A stretch of 64,000 nt of DNA from Cohaesibacter celericrescens (GTDB lineage Bacteria > Pseudomonadota > Alphaproteobacteria > Rhizobiales > Cohaesibacteraceae). Below are positions 36,373 through 45,695 of the stretch, piece by piece. A model generated the notes under the pieces. That model did not search any database, was not told the origin of the DNA, and worked only from the letters and a program-made list of their open reading frames with translations. Position numbers and translations under genes: made by a program. The stretch spans positions 1 to 64,000 of the forward strand of contig NZ_PKUQ01000011.1 in assembly GCF_002866925.1 (NCBI RefSeq). Direction: 5' to 3'. Each line of letters opens with the position of its first letter. Within the stretch, counting starts at the first letter, position 1.

Positions 36373-36425
36373 GGGTGTTTCCTCAATCACTTCTTGTTTG
36401 TGGCAGGTGTACAGGAGCCACATAA

Positions 36426-36451
36426 TGCCCTGCAGCAAGAGGCTGCGGACA
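36426..36451 (-). other. Leader hairpin of metX
   Basis: On the minus strand TGTCCGCAGC and GCTGC-A-GGGCA form a ten-pair stem with one bulged A and a 5-base loop (CTCTT), located between the promoter and the metX ribosome site. It has no U-tract. It does not match my memory of the SAM-II riboswitch. Confidence 0.4.
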
Positions 36452-36467
36452 TTTTATTCTTTGTTCG

Positions 36468-36496
36468 TAGCTAGGCACGATAGTGGGGGGTGTCAA
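36468..36496 (-). promoter_or_regulatory. Sigma-70-type promoter of metX-metW
   Basis: On the minus strand a perfect TTGACA (36491-36496) is followed after 17 bases by TAGCTA (36468-36473). It lies about 95 bases upstream of the metX start. Confidence 0.6.
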
Positions 36497-36639
36497 ATGT
36501 TTTCTTTGCTTTTGTGACCTTGCCTTTTTAAGAATGGTCCATGATCCTTTTTGCAGATAGGATCTGCGATCATCAGATTTTGCGCCACTTTTTGTGTGTT
36601 TGGCGCGCGTTAGCCGCTCTGGAATACAGGAATGACTTC

Positions 36640-37482
36640 ATGAATGACACCCCGATAGGTTCGGACGAAAAAGCAGTGCCGACACTTGATGAATTGCGTC
36701 AGCGGATTGACCGGATTGATGAGTCAATCCATCTCAATTTGATTGAGCGCAGCGAGATTGTCGAAGCTTTGATTGCTGTCAAGCGGACCGATAAGCCGGG
36801 GGCTGCCTTCAGGCCCGGTCGTGAGATGGATATGATGCGCCGCTTGGTCGGTCGGCATCGGGGTATTTTGCCGATTACTGCCGTTGAACATCTGTGGCGC
36901 GAAATCATTGCCACCTTCACACATATGCAGGCTCCTTACGAAGTGGTTGTTGAGCCGGGTGCGGATCTGCGCGATATGGCGCGGTTTTATTTTGGCTTTA
37001 CAGTTGGATTTACCCAAGCGCAGACCCGTGATCAGGTGATCGAACAGGTACGTACGGGGCAAGGCAGGGTGTTGGGTGTTGCTGGCAATGAGCCTGATGC
37101 CCAAAAGGCATGGTGGATCCCCCTTTCTGACAAAGGGGTGCAAGTGATTGCGCGGTTGCCGGTTATTGCGCAGGCGGGTCGACCTGCGGCGAAAGACTGT
37201 TTTGTGTTGTCCATGCCGCTGATGGATACGACCGTGCCCGATATACGGCTTGTGGCGCTTTCTGCGCCATCTGGTAGCGGGGTGGATGATGCCATTACCA
37301 GTGTTGGTGGCGGAATTCTGTCGCGGGTGATGGAAGAGGGGCATTGTGAGATTTTGGCTGCGATGCCATTTTCGGTGTCGAATGTGGAGATCGAAAGCCT
37401 GACACGACTTGCTGACAACCCGATGGTGATCCGGGGCAATGTTGGTGGTTATTGGAGCCCGATCGCGCTTTCCTCCTTATGA
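36640..37482 (+). CDS. Chorismate mutase (AroQ type) with extra C-terminal domain
   Basis: A 280-residue protein. Residues about 13-95 form an AroQ-class chorismate mutase helical domain (LDELRQRIDRIDESIHLNLI, AAFRPGREMDMMRRLV, HLWREIIATF). The remaining 180 residues are a conserved domain without an obvious name. The start at 36640 follows CAGGA. It precedes hisC and tyrA, so it would make prephenate for the tyrosine branch by the neighbouring dehydrogenase. Prephenate dehydratase motifs are not visible. Confidence 0.85.
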   Translation: MNDTPIGSDEKAVPTLDELRQRIDRIDESIHLNLIERSEIVEALIAVKRTDKPGAAFRPGREMDMMRRLVGRHRGILPITAVEHLWREIIATFTHMQAPYEVVVEPGADLRDMARFYFGFTVGFTQAQTRDQVIEQVRTGQGRVLGVAGNEPDAQKAWWIPLSDKGVQVIARLPVIAQAGRPAAKDCFVLSMPLMDTTVPDIRLVALSAPSGSGVDDAITSVGGGILSRVMEEGHCEILAAMPFSVSNVEIESLTRLADNPMVIRGNVGGYWSPIALSSL

Positions 37483-37629
37483 GTGCATCTGGCGCTCGAT
37501 TTTAATGCAAATAACATCTGGCTTGTCGGATTCTCGCGGTTCGCAAGCCTTTTTGCTTGAATGGGTCGAGAGCTTGGCTGTAGAAGTGGCCAAGCAATGA
37601 AAAAGTATAGATATTTCAGGAGTGGTCTT

Positions 37630-38742
37630 ATGTCTGTGTCAGGTCAACCGGTGCGTCCCAAGCCTCGTGATGGGGTGATGAATATCCCTCTCTATGTGCC
37701 CGGGAAATCCAAGAGCTATTCCACCGGCCCTGTTTACAAACTGTCGTCCAATGAAACGCCCCTTGGTGCCAGCAGCAAGGCGATTGATGCCTATCGTCAG
37801 GTTGCCGGTCAGCTTGAACTCTATCCAGACGGCGGCTGCAGCGAGCTCCGCGAGGCAATCGGGGAGGTGCATGGCATTCATCCTGAACGTATTTTGTGCG
37901 GTGCTGGTTCAGACGAAGTTCTCAGCTTGCTTGCCTACACCTTCTTGGAAAAAGGCGATGAAGCCATCTATTGCGAGCATGGCTTTTTGGTTTATCCGAT
38001 TGCTATTCAGGCGGCTGGTGCGACGCCGGTTGTTGTTAAAGAACAGAATTGCGTGGCGGATGTGGACGCTATCCTGGCGGCCGTGACGGACAAAACCAAA
38101 ATGGTGTTCCTCGCCAACCCGAATAATCCCACCGGTACCTATTTGCCATTTTCTGAAATCCGCAGGTTGCACGCTGGTCTGCCGGGCGATGTGGTTTTGG
38201 TTCTGGATGCAGCCTATGCCGAATATGTGAGCAAAAACGACTATGAATCCGGGATCGAGCTTGCTGGATCTTCTGAGAATGTCGTTATGAGCCGCACTTT
38301 TTCAAAGATTTATGGCTTGGCCAGTTTGCGTTTGGGATGGTGTTTTGCACCAGAGGCGATCATCAACGCCATGCACCGCATTCGCGGGCCTTTCAATGTT
38401 TCTGGTGCCGCGCAGTCTGCTGGTATATCTGCTATTCGCGATCAGGACTTTGTTCGCAGAGCAGTGGCCCATAATGATGAATGGCTGCCCAAGCTGACCA
38501 AAGGGTTGGAAAGCTTGGGGCTCGAAGTTACGCCAAGTGTCGGCAATTTTGTGTTGATGCATTTCCCTGATGTTCCGGGGAAGGGGGCCGTGGAAGCCGA
38601 TGCCTATTTGTTGAAACATGGATGCGTCTTGCGGCTTGTCGGTAATTATGGTTTTCCCAATGGTTTGAGGATGACCGTCGGTTCGGCAGATGCATGCGAA
38701 GCTGTGTTAACACATTTAGAAGATTTTCTCAAAGGCGCGTGA
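37630..38742 (+). CDS. hisC: Histidinol-phosphate aminotransferase
   Basis: A 370-residue class I/II PLP aminotransferase. [19 protein letters not shown] at the N-terminus, [26 protein letters not shown] and the Schiff-base lysine in [17 protein letters not shown] are HisC hallmarks. The start at 37630 follows CAGGAG. Its position between chorismate mutase and tyrA suggests it may also act as an aromatic aminotransferase, a role known for HisC-like enzymes in several bacteria. Confidence 0.93.
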   Translation: MSVSGQPVRPKPRDGVMNIPLYVPGKSKSYSTGPVYKLSSNETPLGASSKAIDAYRQVAGQLELYPDGGCSELREAIGEVHGIHPERILCGAGSDEVLSLLAYTFLEKGDEAIYCEHGFLVYPIAIQAAGATPVVVKEQNCVADVDAILAAVTDKTKMVFLANPNNPTGTYLPFSEIRRLHAGLPGDVVLVLDAAYAEYVSKNDYESGIELAGSSENVVMSRTFSKIYGLASLRLGWCFAPEAIINAMHRIRGPFNVSGAAQSAGISAIRDQDFVRRAVAHNDEWLPKLTKGLESLGLEVTPSVGNFVLMHFPDVPGKGAVEADAYLLKHGCVLRLVGNYGFPNGLRMTVGSADACEAVLTHLEDFLKGA

Positions 38743-38744
38743 CC

Positions 38745-39722
38745 ATGTCTGACTTCCTATTCAAGCGCATGACCCTGATCGGGATTGGCCTTTTGGGCTC
38801 ATCCATAGCGCTGGCGGCTCGTCAGAAAGGGCTTGTTGAACATATTGCCATTCATACACGCTCGCAGGCCACTTTGGCGCGGGCCGAAGAATTGTCGCTG
38901 GGTGATAGTTACCATAAGGACGTGGCTGACAGCGTCAAGGATGCTGATCTGGTGATCGTCTGCACACCAGTCGGTGCCTGTGAAGCGGTGGCCAAAGCCA
39001 TTGCTCCTTATTTGGCAGAAGGGGCGATCGTCACCGATGTGGGCTCGGTTAAAGCCTCCATCATTCGCCAGATGCAGCCTTATTTGCCCAAGACAGTGCA
39101 TTTTATTCCCGGGCATCCGATTGCCGGCACAGAACAATCAGGCCCTGATTCCGGCTTTGCGGAACTGTTCATCAATCGTTGGTGTATCCTGACACCACCG
39201 GAAGGCACGGATGCGGCTGCTGTCGACAAGTTGGCACAATTCTGGACTGTGCTCGGTTCGAACGTTGAGACAATGGATGCCAACCACCATGATCATGTGT
39301 TGGCCATTACGTCGCATTTGCCGCATTTGATTGCTTACAATATTGTCGGAACGGCCTCTGATCTGGAAATGGTGACCAATTCAGAAGTGATCAAATATTC
39401 CGCCGGTGGTTTCAGGGATTCCACGCGTTTGGCTGCGTCTGATCCGACTATGTGGCGAGATGTCTTCTTGCATAATAAAGAAGCGACGCTCGAGATGCTG
39501 GGACGGTTTACCGAGGATCTGACGGCGCTGCAACGGGCCATCCGCTGGGGAGATGGGGATACGTTGTATGAGTTGTTTTCGCGTACTCGATCCATCCGCC
39601 GCAGCATTATTGACGCGGGCCAAGAAGTGGATGCCTCTGACTTTGGTCGCCATATTGTTGAAGGCGGAGAGACGCGTGCAGAGCAACTGAAATCAGATGA
39701 TCACAAAGATACCGGCAGTTAG
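38745..39722 (+). CDS. tyrA: Prephenate/arogenate (cyclohexadienyl) dehydrogenase
   Basis: A 325-residue NAD(P)-dependent dehydrogenase. The nucleotide-binding motif is LIGIGLLGSSIAL. TDVGSVKASI, FIPGHPIAGTEQSGPDSG and ITSHLPHLIAYNIV are typical of TyrA. The start lies two bases after the hisC stop, so the two are co-translated. It completes tyrosine formation together with chorismate mutase and HisC. Confidence 0.94.
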   Translation: MSDFLFKRMTLIGIGLLGSSIALAARQKGLVEHIAIHTRSQATLARAEELSLGDSYHKDVADSVKDADLVIVCTPVGACEAVAKAIAPYLAEGAIVTDVGSVKASIIRQMQPYLPKTVHFIPGHPIAGTEQSGPDSGFAELFINRWCILTPPEGTDAAAVDKLAQFWTVLGSNVETMDANHHDHVLAITSHLPHLIAYNIVGTASDLEMVTNSEVIKYSAGGFRDSTRLAASDPTMWRDVFLHNKEATLEMLGRFTEDLTALQRAIRWGDGDTLYELFSRTRSIRRSIIDAGQEVDASDFGRHIVEGGETRAEQLKSDDHKDTGS

Positions 39723-39769
39723 AGCGCTTTAATTTGCGCCTTTGCTGCCGATGCCAATGAAGTAAGATT

Positions 39770-40825
39770 CTACTGAATGGCGGGTAGACGGCCCAAGGGC
39801 AGGAATCCTGCTTGAATGTTGCCGCCTTTCAACTTGATATCAACTTCCGAGCCGATCAGATCGCCGTCTTTGACGGGTTTGCCCATCAATTGCAAAGCGG
39901 TTAGTGGCCCATTGAGGCCATCCCGTTTTGCACTGAGTGTTTTGCCCGCTGTTGCGGCATCTACGCTTGGATTGAGGATCTTCAGCTTTACCAACCCATT
40001 GGCTAGACCTTGCTGATCAAACGACACATCCCCGTTCAATTTTAGCGTCTTCTGGCCGATGTCTACGTGACCGTTGATATCCTTGACCTCGCCGGACTGT
40101 TGCAGCCATGCGCGGGCTGGATTGCCTTGATTGCGAATGGAAGCGGATAGGCCTTCAATCAAGGTGACACCAAACTGGCCGGAGACAATCGGAAAACTCC
40201 CTGCGGCGAGTTCTGTGGCTGTCATGGATAGATCTAGATCGTTGGACTCGTCAGGGTTGGGCCGCGCATGGAAGGCGAGAGAGTCAGCCTTGATTTCGCC
40301 TAGCATGTTTGAAAAGGCCGGATTGTTCGAGGTAACCGTTGGGTTGGCTGCCTCAAATGAAGCGCGGGAGATAATTTCCGTGGGGCTGAACCGAACCGAG
40401 CCGCGCATCAGGCTGGAGACCATATCAAAGGTCTGGCCAGAAGGTTGATGGCTGATGGTGAGACGGGTGTCTGACTCAATCAATGCCAGATTGGGCGTGT
40501 AGATCTGCCATATGGCGCGGAATGCTCCCCCTTCCACACGCCAGCCATTTTGAGCGTTTTGGGCCGTATAGGATGAGCAGGTTAAAAGAAGCCTGAAAGG
40601 ATACCCGCCCAGAGTCTGGTTCTGGCACTGCAAAACAGGGGTGCCGTTGATTTGCCGCGCCATCAAACGATCAATCAGGCTTTGGGTCTTGGTGTAGCTG
40701 ACATACCAGAAGGCGGACCAGCCAGCGATGACCAGCAATACAAAAAGTCCAAGAAAAACATACTTGCGGTGGTTGGGTCGGCTTTTCGCGAGGGCTTGGT
40801 CGTGTGCTGACATTGGACGGCTCAT
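39770..40825 (-). CDS. DUF2125 family protein, membrane-anchored
   Basis: A 351-residue protein with one N-terminal membrane segment (about residues 22-43, VFLGLFVLLVIAGWSAFWYV) and a long extracytoplasmic region of beta-rich character. GTPVLQCQNQTLGGYPFRLL with two nearby cysteines and WQIYTPNLALIES are features of DUF2125 proteins, which commonly sit beside tyrA in Rhizobiales. Function is unknown; an envelope role resembling AsmA-like proteins is only a guess. The start at 40825 or 40813 is unsettled. Confidence 0.82.
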   Translation of the reverse strand: MSRPMSAHDQALAKSRPNHRKYVFLGLFVLLVIAGWSAFWYVSYTKTQSLIDRLMARQINGTPVLQCQNQTLGGYPFRLLLTCSSYTAQNAQNGWRVEGGAFRAIWQIYTPNLALIESDTRLTISHQPSGQTFDMVSSLMRGSVRFSPTEIISRASFEAANPTVTSNNPAFSNMLGEIKADSLAFHARPNPDESNDLDLSMTATELAAGSFPIVSGQFGVTLIEGLSASIRNQGNPARAWLQQSGEVKDINGHVDIGQKTLKLNGDVSFDQQGLANGLVKLKILNPSVDAATAGKTLSAKRDGLNGPLTALQLMGKPVKDGDLIGSEVDIKLKGGNIQAGFLPLGRLPAIQ

Positions 40826-40952
40826 TCTCTTGCAAATCAAAGGGCAGGTTGATATCCAAGGCCCTTGTCGCCTGTTCTTGTGGCGCAATCAAGGCTTTGT
40901 TGATTGAGATATCCAACTTTGAAATTGGTCGCAAGGCGCATTTGGAGAATGA

Positions 40953-41519
40953 ATGATGAGTGATCTTTGGGTCTTTGGTTATGGCTCCTTAATGTGGCGT
41001 CCCGGTTTTGAATATGAAGAATGCTTCGTTGGCGAGTTGCAAGGTTATCATCGGGCTTTGTGTGTCTATTCTTATGTTCATCGCGGGACAGAAGAAACCC
41101 CTGGCCTCGTGCTTGGTTTGGATGATGGCGGCAGCAGTATGGGAATGGTGTTTCGTGTGGCAGCGGAGAATCGCGATGCTGTGTTGCAATATTTGCGTGA
41201 GCGCGAACAAGTGACCATGGTGTATCTGGAACGCTCTGGACCTGTGACCATAAGCGATGAGCAGGGCAATCGCGACGGACAGATTGTGGAAGCGGTCACT
41301 TATGTAGCCGATCATCAGCATATTCAATATGCGGGCAAACTGCCGATGGATGAACAAGTGCGGATTGTATCGGCTGGCCATGGCAAAGCTGGCCCCAATA
41401 TCGACTATGTGCTCAACACTGTTGATCACCTTAGAGATATCGAGATTGAAGACACCGAGCTGTTCAAACTCGCAGGGCGTCTGCGTGCCCCGACGCGATT
41501 TTCAGAGCACTTTGAATGA
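40953..41519 (+). CDS. Gamma-glutamylcyclotransferase (ChaC family)
   Basis: A 188-residue ChaC-type enzyme that splits glutathione to 5-oxoproline and Cys-Gly. The substrate motif is WVFGYGSLMWRPG at the N-terminus and the catalytic glutamate lies in YLREREQVTMVYLE. A second ATG three bases on could also be the start. It is divergent from the DUF2125 gene and may work with the gamma-glutamyltransferase at 20.3 kb in glutathione turnover. Confidence 0.92.
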   Translation: MMSDLWVFGYGSLMWRPGFEYEECFVGELQGYHRALCVYSYVHRGTEETPGLVLGLDDGGSSMGMVFRVAAENRDAVLQYLREREQVTMVYLERSGPVTISDEQGNRDGQIVEAVTYVADHQHIQYAGKLPMDEQVRIVSAGHGKAGPNIDYVLNTVDHLRDIEIEDTELFKLAGRLRAPTRFSEHFE

Positions 41520-41543
41520 AATGAAGGCGGTGTCGCGGAGCGA

Positions 41544-41900
41544 TTAAGCACTAAGGAGGCAGGCTGCCCTGCCAGCATCGTCACCGAGATCTGCGATGAC
41601 TTTTTGCCGTGCGTCTTTGTTGCCTGCGAGCAAATGTACATAAATCGTGAGATGTTTTAGGTCTTCGGATGCAATGTCTTCAAATGCGAGAGGCGATAGA
41701 TCAGATATTTCACCAATCCACTGAACGTTTAGCTGGGTGCCTGTTTCGGTCGCCAATAGCAAAACACAGTCTTCAAAAATGCTGATGTCATCCAATGCAA
41801 TTTGGGAAAAGAGATAGCGTATACCGGCATCGCCTTGCCAATAGCAAAAGCGATTGCTTATGCTGTCTATCGTCAAATCTCCGACAGGTTTTGATGCCAT
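41544..41900 (-). CDS. Hypothetical protein
   Basis: A 118-residue soluble, acidic protein that I do not recognise (MASKPVGDLTIDSISNRFCY). The start at 41898-41900 follows GGGGGAAAA, better than the longer frame to 42074. It has no signal peptide or membrane segment. It lies between ChaC and PlsC genes. Composition and ribosome site support it being real. Confidence 0.65.
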   Translation of the reverse strand: MASKPVGDLTIDSISNRFCYWQGDAGIRYLFSQIALDDISIFEDCVLLLATETGTQLNVQWIGEISDLSPLAFEDIASEDLKHLTIYVHLLAGNKDARQKVIADLGDDAGRAACLLSA

Positions 41901-42033
41901 TGATTTTCCCCCAAATTCAAGCGGCGCTACTCTTGAGAACAAAAGTAGAACAAAATAGGCGTCTTTGCAAACGCTAATTCTTCTACATAATGTAGGGAAT
42001 TCTCCGTCGAATACAACATATAGATTTTGTTGC

Positions 42034-42789
42034 TCAGATATTTCTTGCTGGCGGCAATTTGCTATTGCCCTCACGCGCTTCTTTGATCAATCGATCACTG
42101 TTTTCTTCAATTGTGGTGCTGATTCTCTCGAAAAACTCGTTTGGTTCCAATCCGGGAGGAATCGGGGGTAGAATTTCAACGATGATCTTGCCTGGATACA
42201 GGATGAACGACTGCCGCCCCCAGAACAAGCCGGTGTTCAATGCCACCGGATAGCAAGGGACTTCCAAGGCTTTGTAAACATGGGTGATGCCAAATTTATA
42301 ATGCGGTTTCAGATCGCGCAGGCGGCGTGTGCCTTCTGGGAAGATGATCAGTTGACGCTTGTTCTCCGCCATCTTCTGTTTGGCACGGGCCAACATGCTT
42401 CTCAATGTTTTGGCGCGTGCTCCGCGGTCAATTGGGATCATGCTGCCTTTGGCAACGGCCCAGCCAAACAGAGGGATCCATGTCAATTCTCGTTTGAGAA
42501 TGAACAGGGGGTCATCGACCAGTGGCACAAGAGAAAATGTTTCGAAGACACTCATATGCTTGGAGGCAAGAATAAGACGTTCACCGGATGGCAGGTTTTC
42601 TTTGCCCCGTACTTCGTAGGTACCACCGACAATAAGGGTGAAAAGGCGGGTGCAGCTCAAACCCCACTGACGGGCGAAATACATGACTACAGCGCGGGGT
42701 AGTACCAAGGCAAAAACGCAAAGCGACGCCCAGAATGCCGTGACCAGATAAAAGGCAATGTGAAAGAGCACTGATCGAATCAACAGCAT
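42034..42789 (-). CDS. plsC: 1-acyl-sn-glycerol-3-phosphate acyltransferase (PlsC family)
   Basis: A 251-residue membrane acyltransferase that makes phosphatidic acid. One or two N-terminal hydrophobic segments (residues 5-37) precede the catalytic motif at 78-83, which reads HMSVFE, that is HX4E rather than the canonical HX4D. The second motif FPEGTR is at 150-155. The start at 42787-42789 follows AGGAGAAG; the longer frame upstream is not typical. ydcF lies upstream in the same direction. Confidence 0.88.
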   Translation of the reverse strand: MLLIRSVLFHIAFYLVTAFWASLCVFALVLPRAVVMYFARQWGLSCTRLFTLIVGGTYEVRGKENLPSGERLILASKHMSVFETFSLVPLVDDPLFILKRELTWIPLFGWAVAKGSMIPIDRGARAKTLRSMLARAKQKMAENKRQLIIFPEGTRRLRDLKPHYKFGITHVYKALEVPCYPVALNTGLFWGRQSFILYPGKIIVEILPPIPPGLEPNEFFERISTTIEENSDRLIKEAREGNSKLPPARNI

Positions 42790-42926
42790 TAAAGCTTCTC
42801 CTGCCGAAATTGACACACAAAATAGTTCGAGCAAATCTAAGGGTGATCTGGCTGCTCTTGCCAATGGTGGGCTTATAATTTGCTTGGACACAAGTGATGA
42901 TGTGCCAGATATAGGTTCAATGGCAG

Positions 42927-43682
42927 TTATTGACCAATTCTGCTTGCCTGTCCAGTATTCAGTGGGGCTTTCACGGTGTCTGCCGCATCAGCAAAGCCCC
43001 TGTTTTTTTGGGGATTCAAACGCTCGGATGTGCCGTGTAATATCGAAGCGAGCAATTTGCCATATTCTTTGGTCAGCAGATGCATGTTGTTCCAGTTGAA
43101 AAGCCGCGATAGCACGGAGTGCTGGTTTGACGGGGTGACCAGATTGCTCTGCAGTTGAATATCTGGTGCCGCGCGGCGCATTTCCAGCATTGTACGGGGC
43201 ATGTGATAGGCGCTGGTGACGATAATCAGACTCTTGAAACCGTTTTGTTGTGCCCAAACGGCTGTTTGTGTTGCGTTGGCAACTGTATTGAGGGCTTGAC
43301 TATCAAGATCAATACAACAATTGATCTGGCTGGATGTCAGATCAAAACGGTTCAGCAGCGTGCGATTGGAATAGCGTGGATGGACGCCGGATATTAGCAA
43401 TTTTTTGCCCATTCCGTCTTGCAACAAAGCCACAGCGCGATCAAGCCGCCCGGCTCCGCCTGTCACCACAACGATGGCATCGGCCTTTGCCGGGGGGTGT
43501 TCATTGGCAAACAACACATAGCCTGTGAACATCGCCAATCCGGTCGCCGCCAGCGTTGAGGTGAAAAAAACCACCAAGGCAACAGCAATCAGCACTTTGC
43601 GCCAAGGAAAGAACGATTTCCGGGCAGAAGTTGGTGCGTCTGGTTTGATGCTTATGCTGGACGTGGTGCTTTGTTCGGACAT
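42927..43682 (-). CDS. YdcF family (DUF218) membrane protein
   Basis: A 251-residue protein with a cytoplasmic N-terminus, one membrane segment (about residues 29-53) and an extracytoplasmic DUF218 domain with AIVVVTGGAGRLDRAV, LLISGVHP, NTVANATQTAVWAQ and IIVTSAYHMPRTMLEM. DUF218 proteins such as ElyC/SanA affect envelope and lipid-carrier metabolism. It lies in a minus-strand run with ftsX upstream (28 bases) and plsC downstream, consistent with an envelope role. Confidence 0.88.
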   Translation of the reverse strand: MSEQSTTSSISIKPDAPTSARKSFFPWRKVLIAVALVVFFTSTLAATGLAMFTGYVLFANEHPPAKADAIVVVTGGAGRLDRAVALLQDGMGKKLLISGVHPRYSNRTLLNRFDLTSSQINCCIDLDSQALNTVANATQTAVWAQQNGFKSLIIVTSAYHMPRTMLEMRRAAPDIQLQSNLVTPSNQHSVLSRLFNWNNMHLLTKEYGKLLASILHGTSERLNPQKNRGFADAADTVKAPLNTGQASRIGQ

Positions 43683-43710
43683 TCAAGCCTGTAGGGTTGT
43701 GATTCGGATT

Positions 43711-45018
43711 TTACGACAGTTTGCTCAGTGTATTCATAACCGTCAATCTTGTTGTTATTGCGGTGAACACGGCGATGACCACAACCAGAGCAAATGTTCC
43801 GATGTAAGCGGCAAGTCCAAGATCAACCACGCCAAGCAATGCCTGCATTTGGTCCAGCGTCGCGGAGCCTTCGTCTTCGCGTACCAGCAATTGCATAATA
43901 AGGAAGATAAAAATGGCCGCGCCACCACCGGCCAATGCCCCCTTAAATCCGAGGGTGAAGAATTTGCGTTGAAATTCCCCCGCAATGAATTTGTTGCTAG
44001 CCCCGACAAAGTGCAGCACTTCGATGGTTTCCTTGTTGCCAGACATGGCGGAACGGGTGGCAAAAACCACGGTGAGCACCGTGGCGGCGATGACCAGTAA
44101 GAGGATGGTAAAGCCGACGAGAATGGCGGTTTCTGCCATAGAGCGCAGGCGTTCAACCCAAAAGCGATGATTGTCGAGTATCGCACCGGTTACCTGTTGT
44201 TGCAGGGATTTGCTCAAGGTCACAAAATCGACCGCCGAGGGATTGTCTATGGTCAGTTCAATCAATCGTGGGATGGGCAGGTCGTCAAAGGACAGATCAA
44301 GCCCGAGCCATGGCTCCAGCAGGGCGCCAGACTCGCTGGCCGAGAGCACCGTTGCGCTGCTGATACCCGGTGACTGTCGGGCGATTGTGATGGCTTTGGC
44401 CAACTCTGTTTCGATGTCTATGCCATCGACTTGCCGGATCTGAATGGTGGCACCACGGGAAATATCCGATTGCCAATCGCGCGTGGCGTCCGAAATGATG
44501 GTGACCGCCGCAACCGTGAGAGCGGCCAGAAAACTCATAATCGCGATGACCAGCATGAGCGAGTGCCCTGCGATTGTGCCCTTGGGTACAATTGGACCCG
44601 GCCGCTTGCCAACGGCGAAACTGGCCGCTTGTGTCATGGCCTTGGCTTTGAGTGATTTTCGTTTGCCTCTGGGCTGTTTGTCTTTTGGTTCGGCGGTCGG
44701 GATGTGTTGGGGCTGTTTGGCTTGGGGTTGGACGGTTGTGTCTTCAGGCCATGTGAGTTGATCTTGTGGGCCTTGGGTGTTGTGGGATATATCGCTGGGG
44801 GCTGTGTTGGTTGACGAGGCTTTATCCCAATATTCCTGTGGCAGCAGCTCTTCAAAATTCTCACGCTCCGTATGGCCCAGATAGGAGCCCACGTGTGGCG
44901 TGCTTGTCGGCATGGGCGCAAGGGGAGGTTGAGAGGTTTCTTTGTCGCGATTGTCGATAGTATTGCGTTCGATTGCACGCAGATAAGGGTTTTCTTGATC
45001 AACTGGTTTTTCGGTCAT
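43711..45018 (-). CDS. ftsX: Cell division protein FtsX with long N-terminal extension
   Basis: A 435-residue membrane protein of the FtsX/permease family. About 150 polar residues rich in proline, glutamine and threonine precede the first membrane segment (about 150-175). An extracytoplasmic loop and three further segments follow, with TILLLVIAATVLTVVFATRS and NKETIEVLHFVGASNKFI, typical of FtsX. The start at 45016-45018 follows GGGAGAG. With FtsE it regulates septal peptidoglycan hydrolases. The extension is longer than in enteric FtsX. Confidence 0.92.
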   Translation of the reverse strand: MTEKPVDQENPYLRAIERNTIDNRDKETSQPPLAPMPTSTPHVGSYLGHTERENFEELLPQEYWDKASSTNTAPSDISHNTQGPQDQLTWPEDTTVQPQAKQPQHIPTAEPKDKQPRGKRKSLKAKAMTQAASFAVGKRPGPIVPKGTIAGHSLMLVIAIMSFLAALTVAAVTIISDATRDWQSDISRGATIQIRQVDGIDIETELAKAITIARQSPGISSATVLSASESGALLEPWLGLDLSFDDLPIPRLIELTIDNPSAVDFVTLSKSLQQQVTGAILDNHRFWVERLRSMAETAILVGFTILLLVIAATVLTVVFATRSAMSGNKETIEVLHFVGASNKFIAGEFQRKFFTLGFKGALAGGGAAIFIFLIMQLLVREDEGSATLDQMQALLGVVDLGLAAYIGTFALVVVIAVFTAITTRLTVMNTLSKLS

Positions 45019-45035
45019 GATCGCTCTCCCTTCGC

Positions 45036-45695
45036 TCAATCATAAATAAATAGGGCGCCGTCATTCAGAACGATCCTGCGTGCATCGATTTGATCCATGA
45101 GGCCGGTATCGTGGGTCGCGATTACGATAGATGTGCCCGATCTGTGTAATTCGATGAACAGGCGCAACAGGCGGCGGGCCAGAATGGGATCAACGTTACC
45201 GGTTGGTTCATCGGCGAGCAAAAGTTTGGGACGAGAAATCAGCGCTCTGGCGATCGCTGCGCGTTGCTTTTCTCCACCAGACATGACCGGCGGGTAGACA
45301 TGCATGCGGTGGCCCAGACCGACCCATTGCAACAATTCGGCAACGTCCGTCCGATAGTCGCTTTCAGACAAGCCCTTAACGCGCAACGGCAACGCAACAT
45401 TTTCAAACGTTGTCAGGTGGTTGAGCAGGCGAAATTCCTGAAAGACAAAACCGATGTTGCGGCGTAACTCGGAAAGCTCATCATGGTCCAGTCGCGCTGT
45501 GTCCTTGCCAAAGATCTTGATCAGACCCCGGTTGGGCTTGATGGAGAGAAACATCAGCTGCAGCAGCGAGGTTTTGCCCGCCCCGGATGGTCCGGAAAGA
45601 AACTGAAACGATTTGGGCGGGATATGAAAGGATACATCACGCAGCACTTCCTGCCCCATGCCATATCTCAGTCCTACATTCTCAAAACGAATCAA
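45036..45695 (-). CDS. ftsE: Cell division ATP-binding protein FtsE
   Basis: A 219-residue ABC ATPase. Walker A is SGPSGAGKTS, the signature MSGGEKQRAAIARAL, and Walker B LLLADEP; IGFVFQEFRLL and GNVDPILARRLLRLF are FtsE-like. I place the start at TTG 45693-45695, giving LIRFENVGLRYGMG and the family length, with AAAGGAA upstream. An ATG start at 45752 lacks a ribosome site and adds unrelated residues. It is divergent from the zinc-ribbon gene and precedes ftsX by 17 bases. Confidence 0.9.
   Translation of the reverse strand: MIRFENVGLRYGMGQEVLRDVSFHIPPKSFQFLSGPSGAGKTSLLQLMFLSIKPNRGLIKIFGKDTARLDHDELSELRRNIGFVFQEFRLLNHLTTFENVALPLRVKGLSESDYRTDVAELLQWVGLGHRMHVYPPVMSGGEKQRAAIARALISRPKLLLADEPTGNVDPILARRLLRLFIELHRSGTSIVIATHDTGLMDQIDARRIVLNDGALFIYD

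Noticed and set aside
36373..36540. SAM-II riboswitch upstream of metX
   Set aside because: The expected pseudoknot sequences (for example a GTGATTTG-type segment) are not visible; only a simple hairpin is seen.
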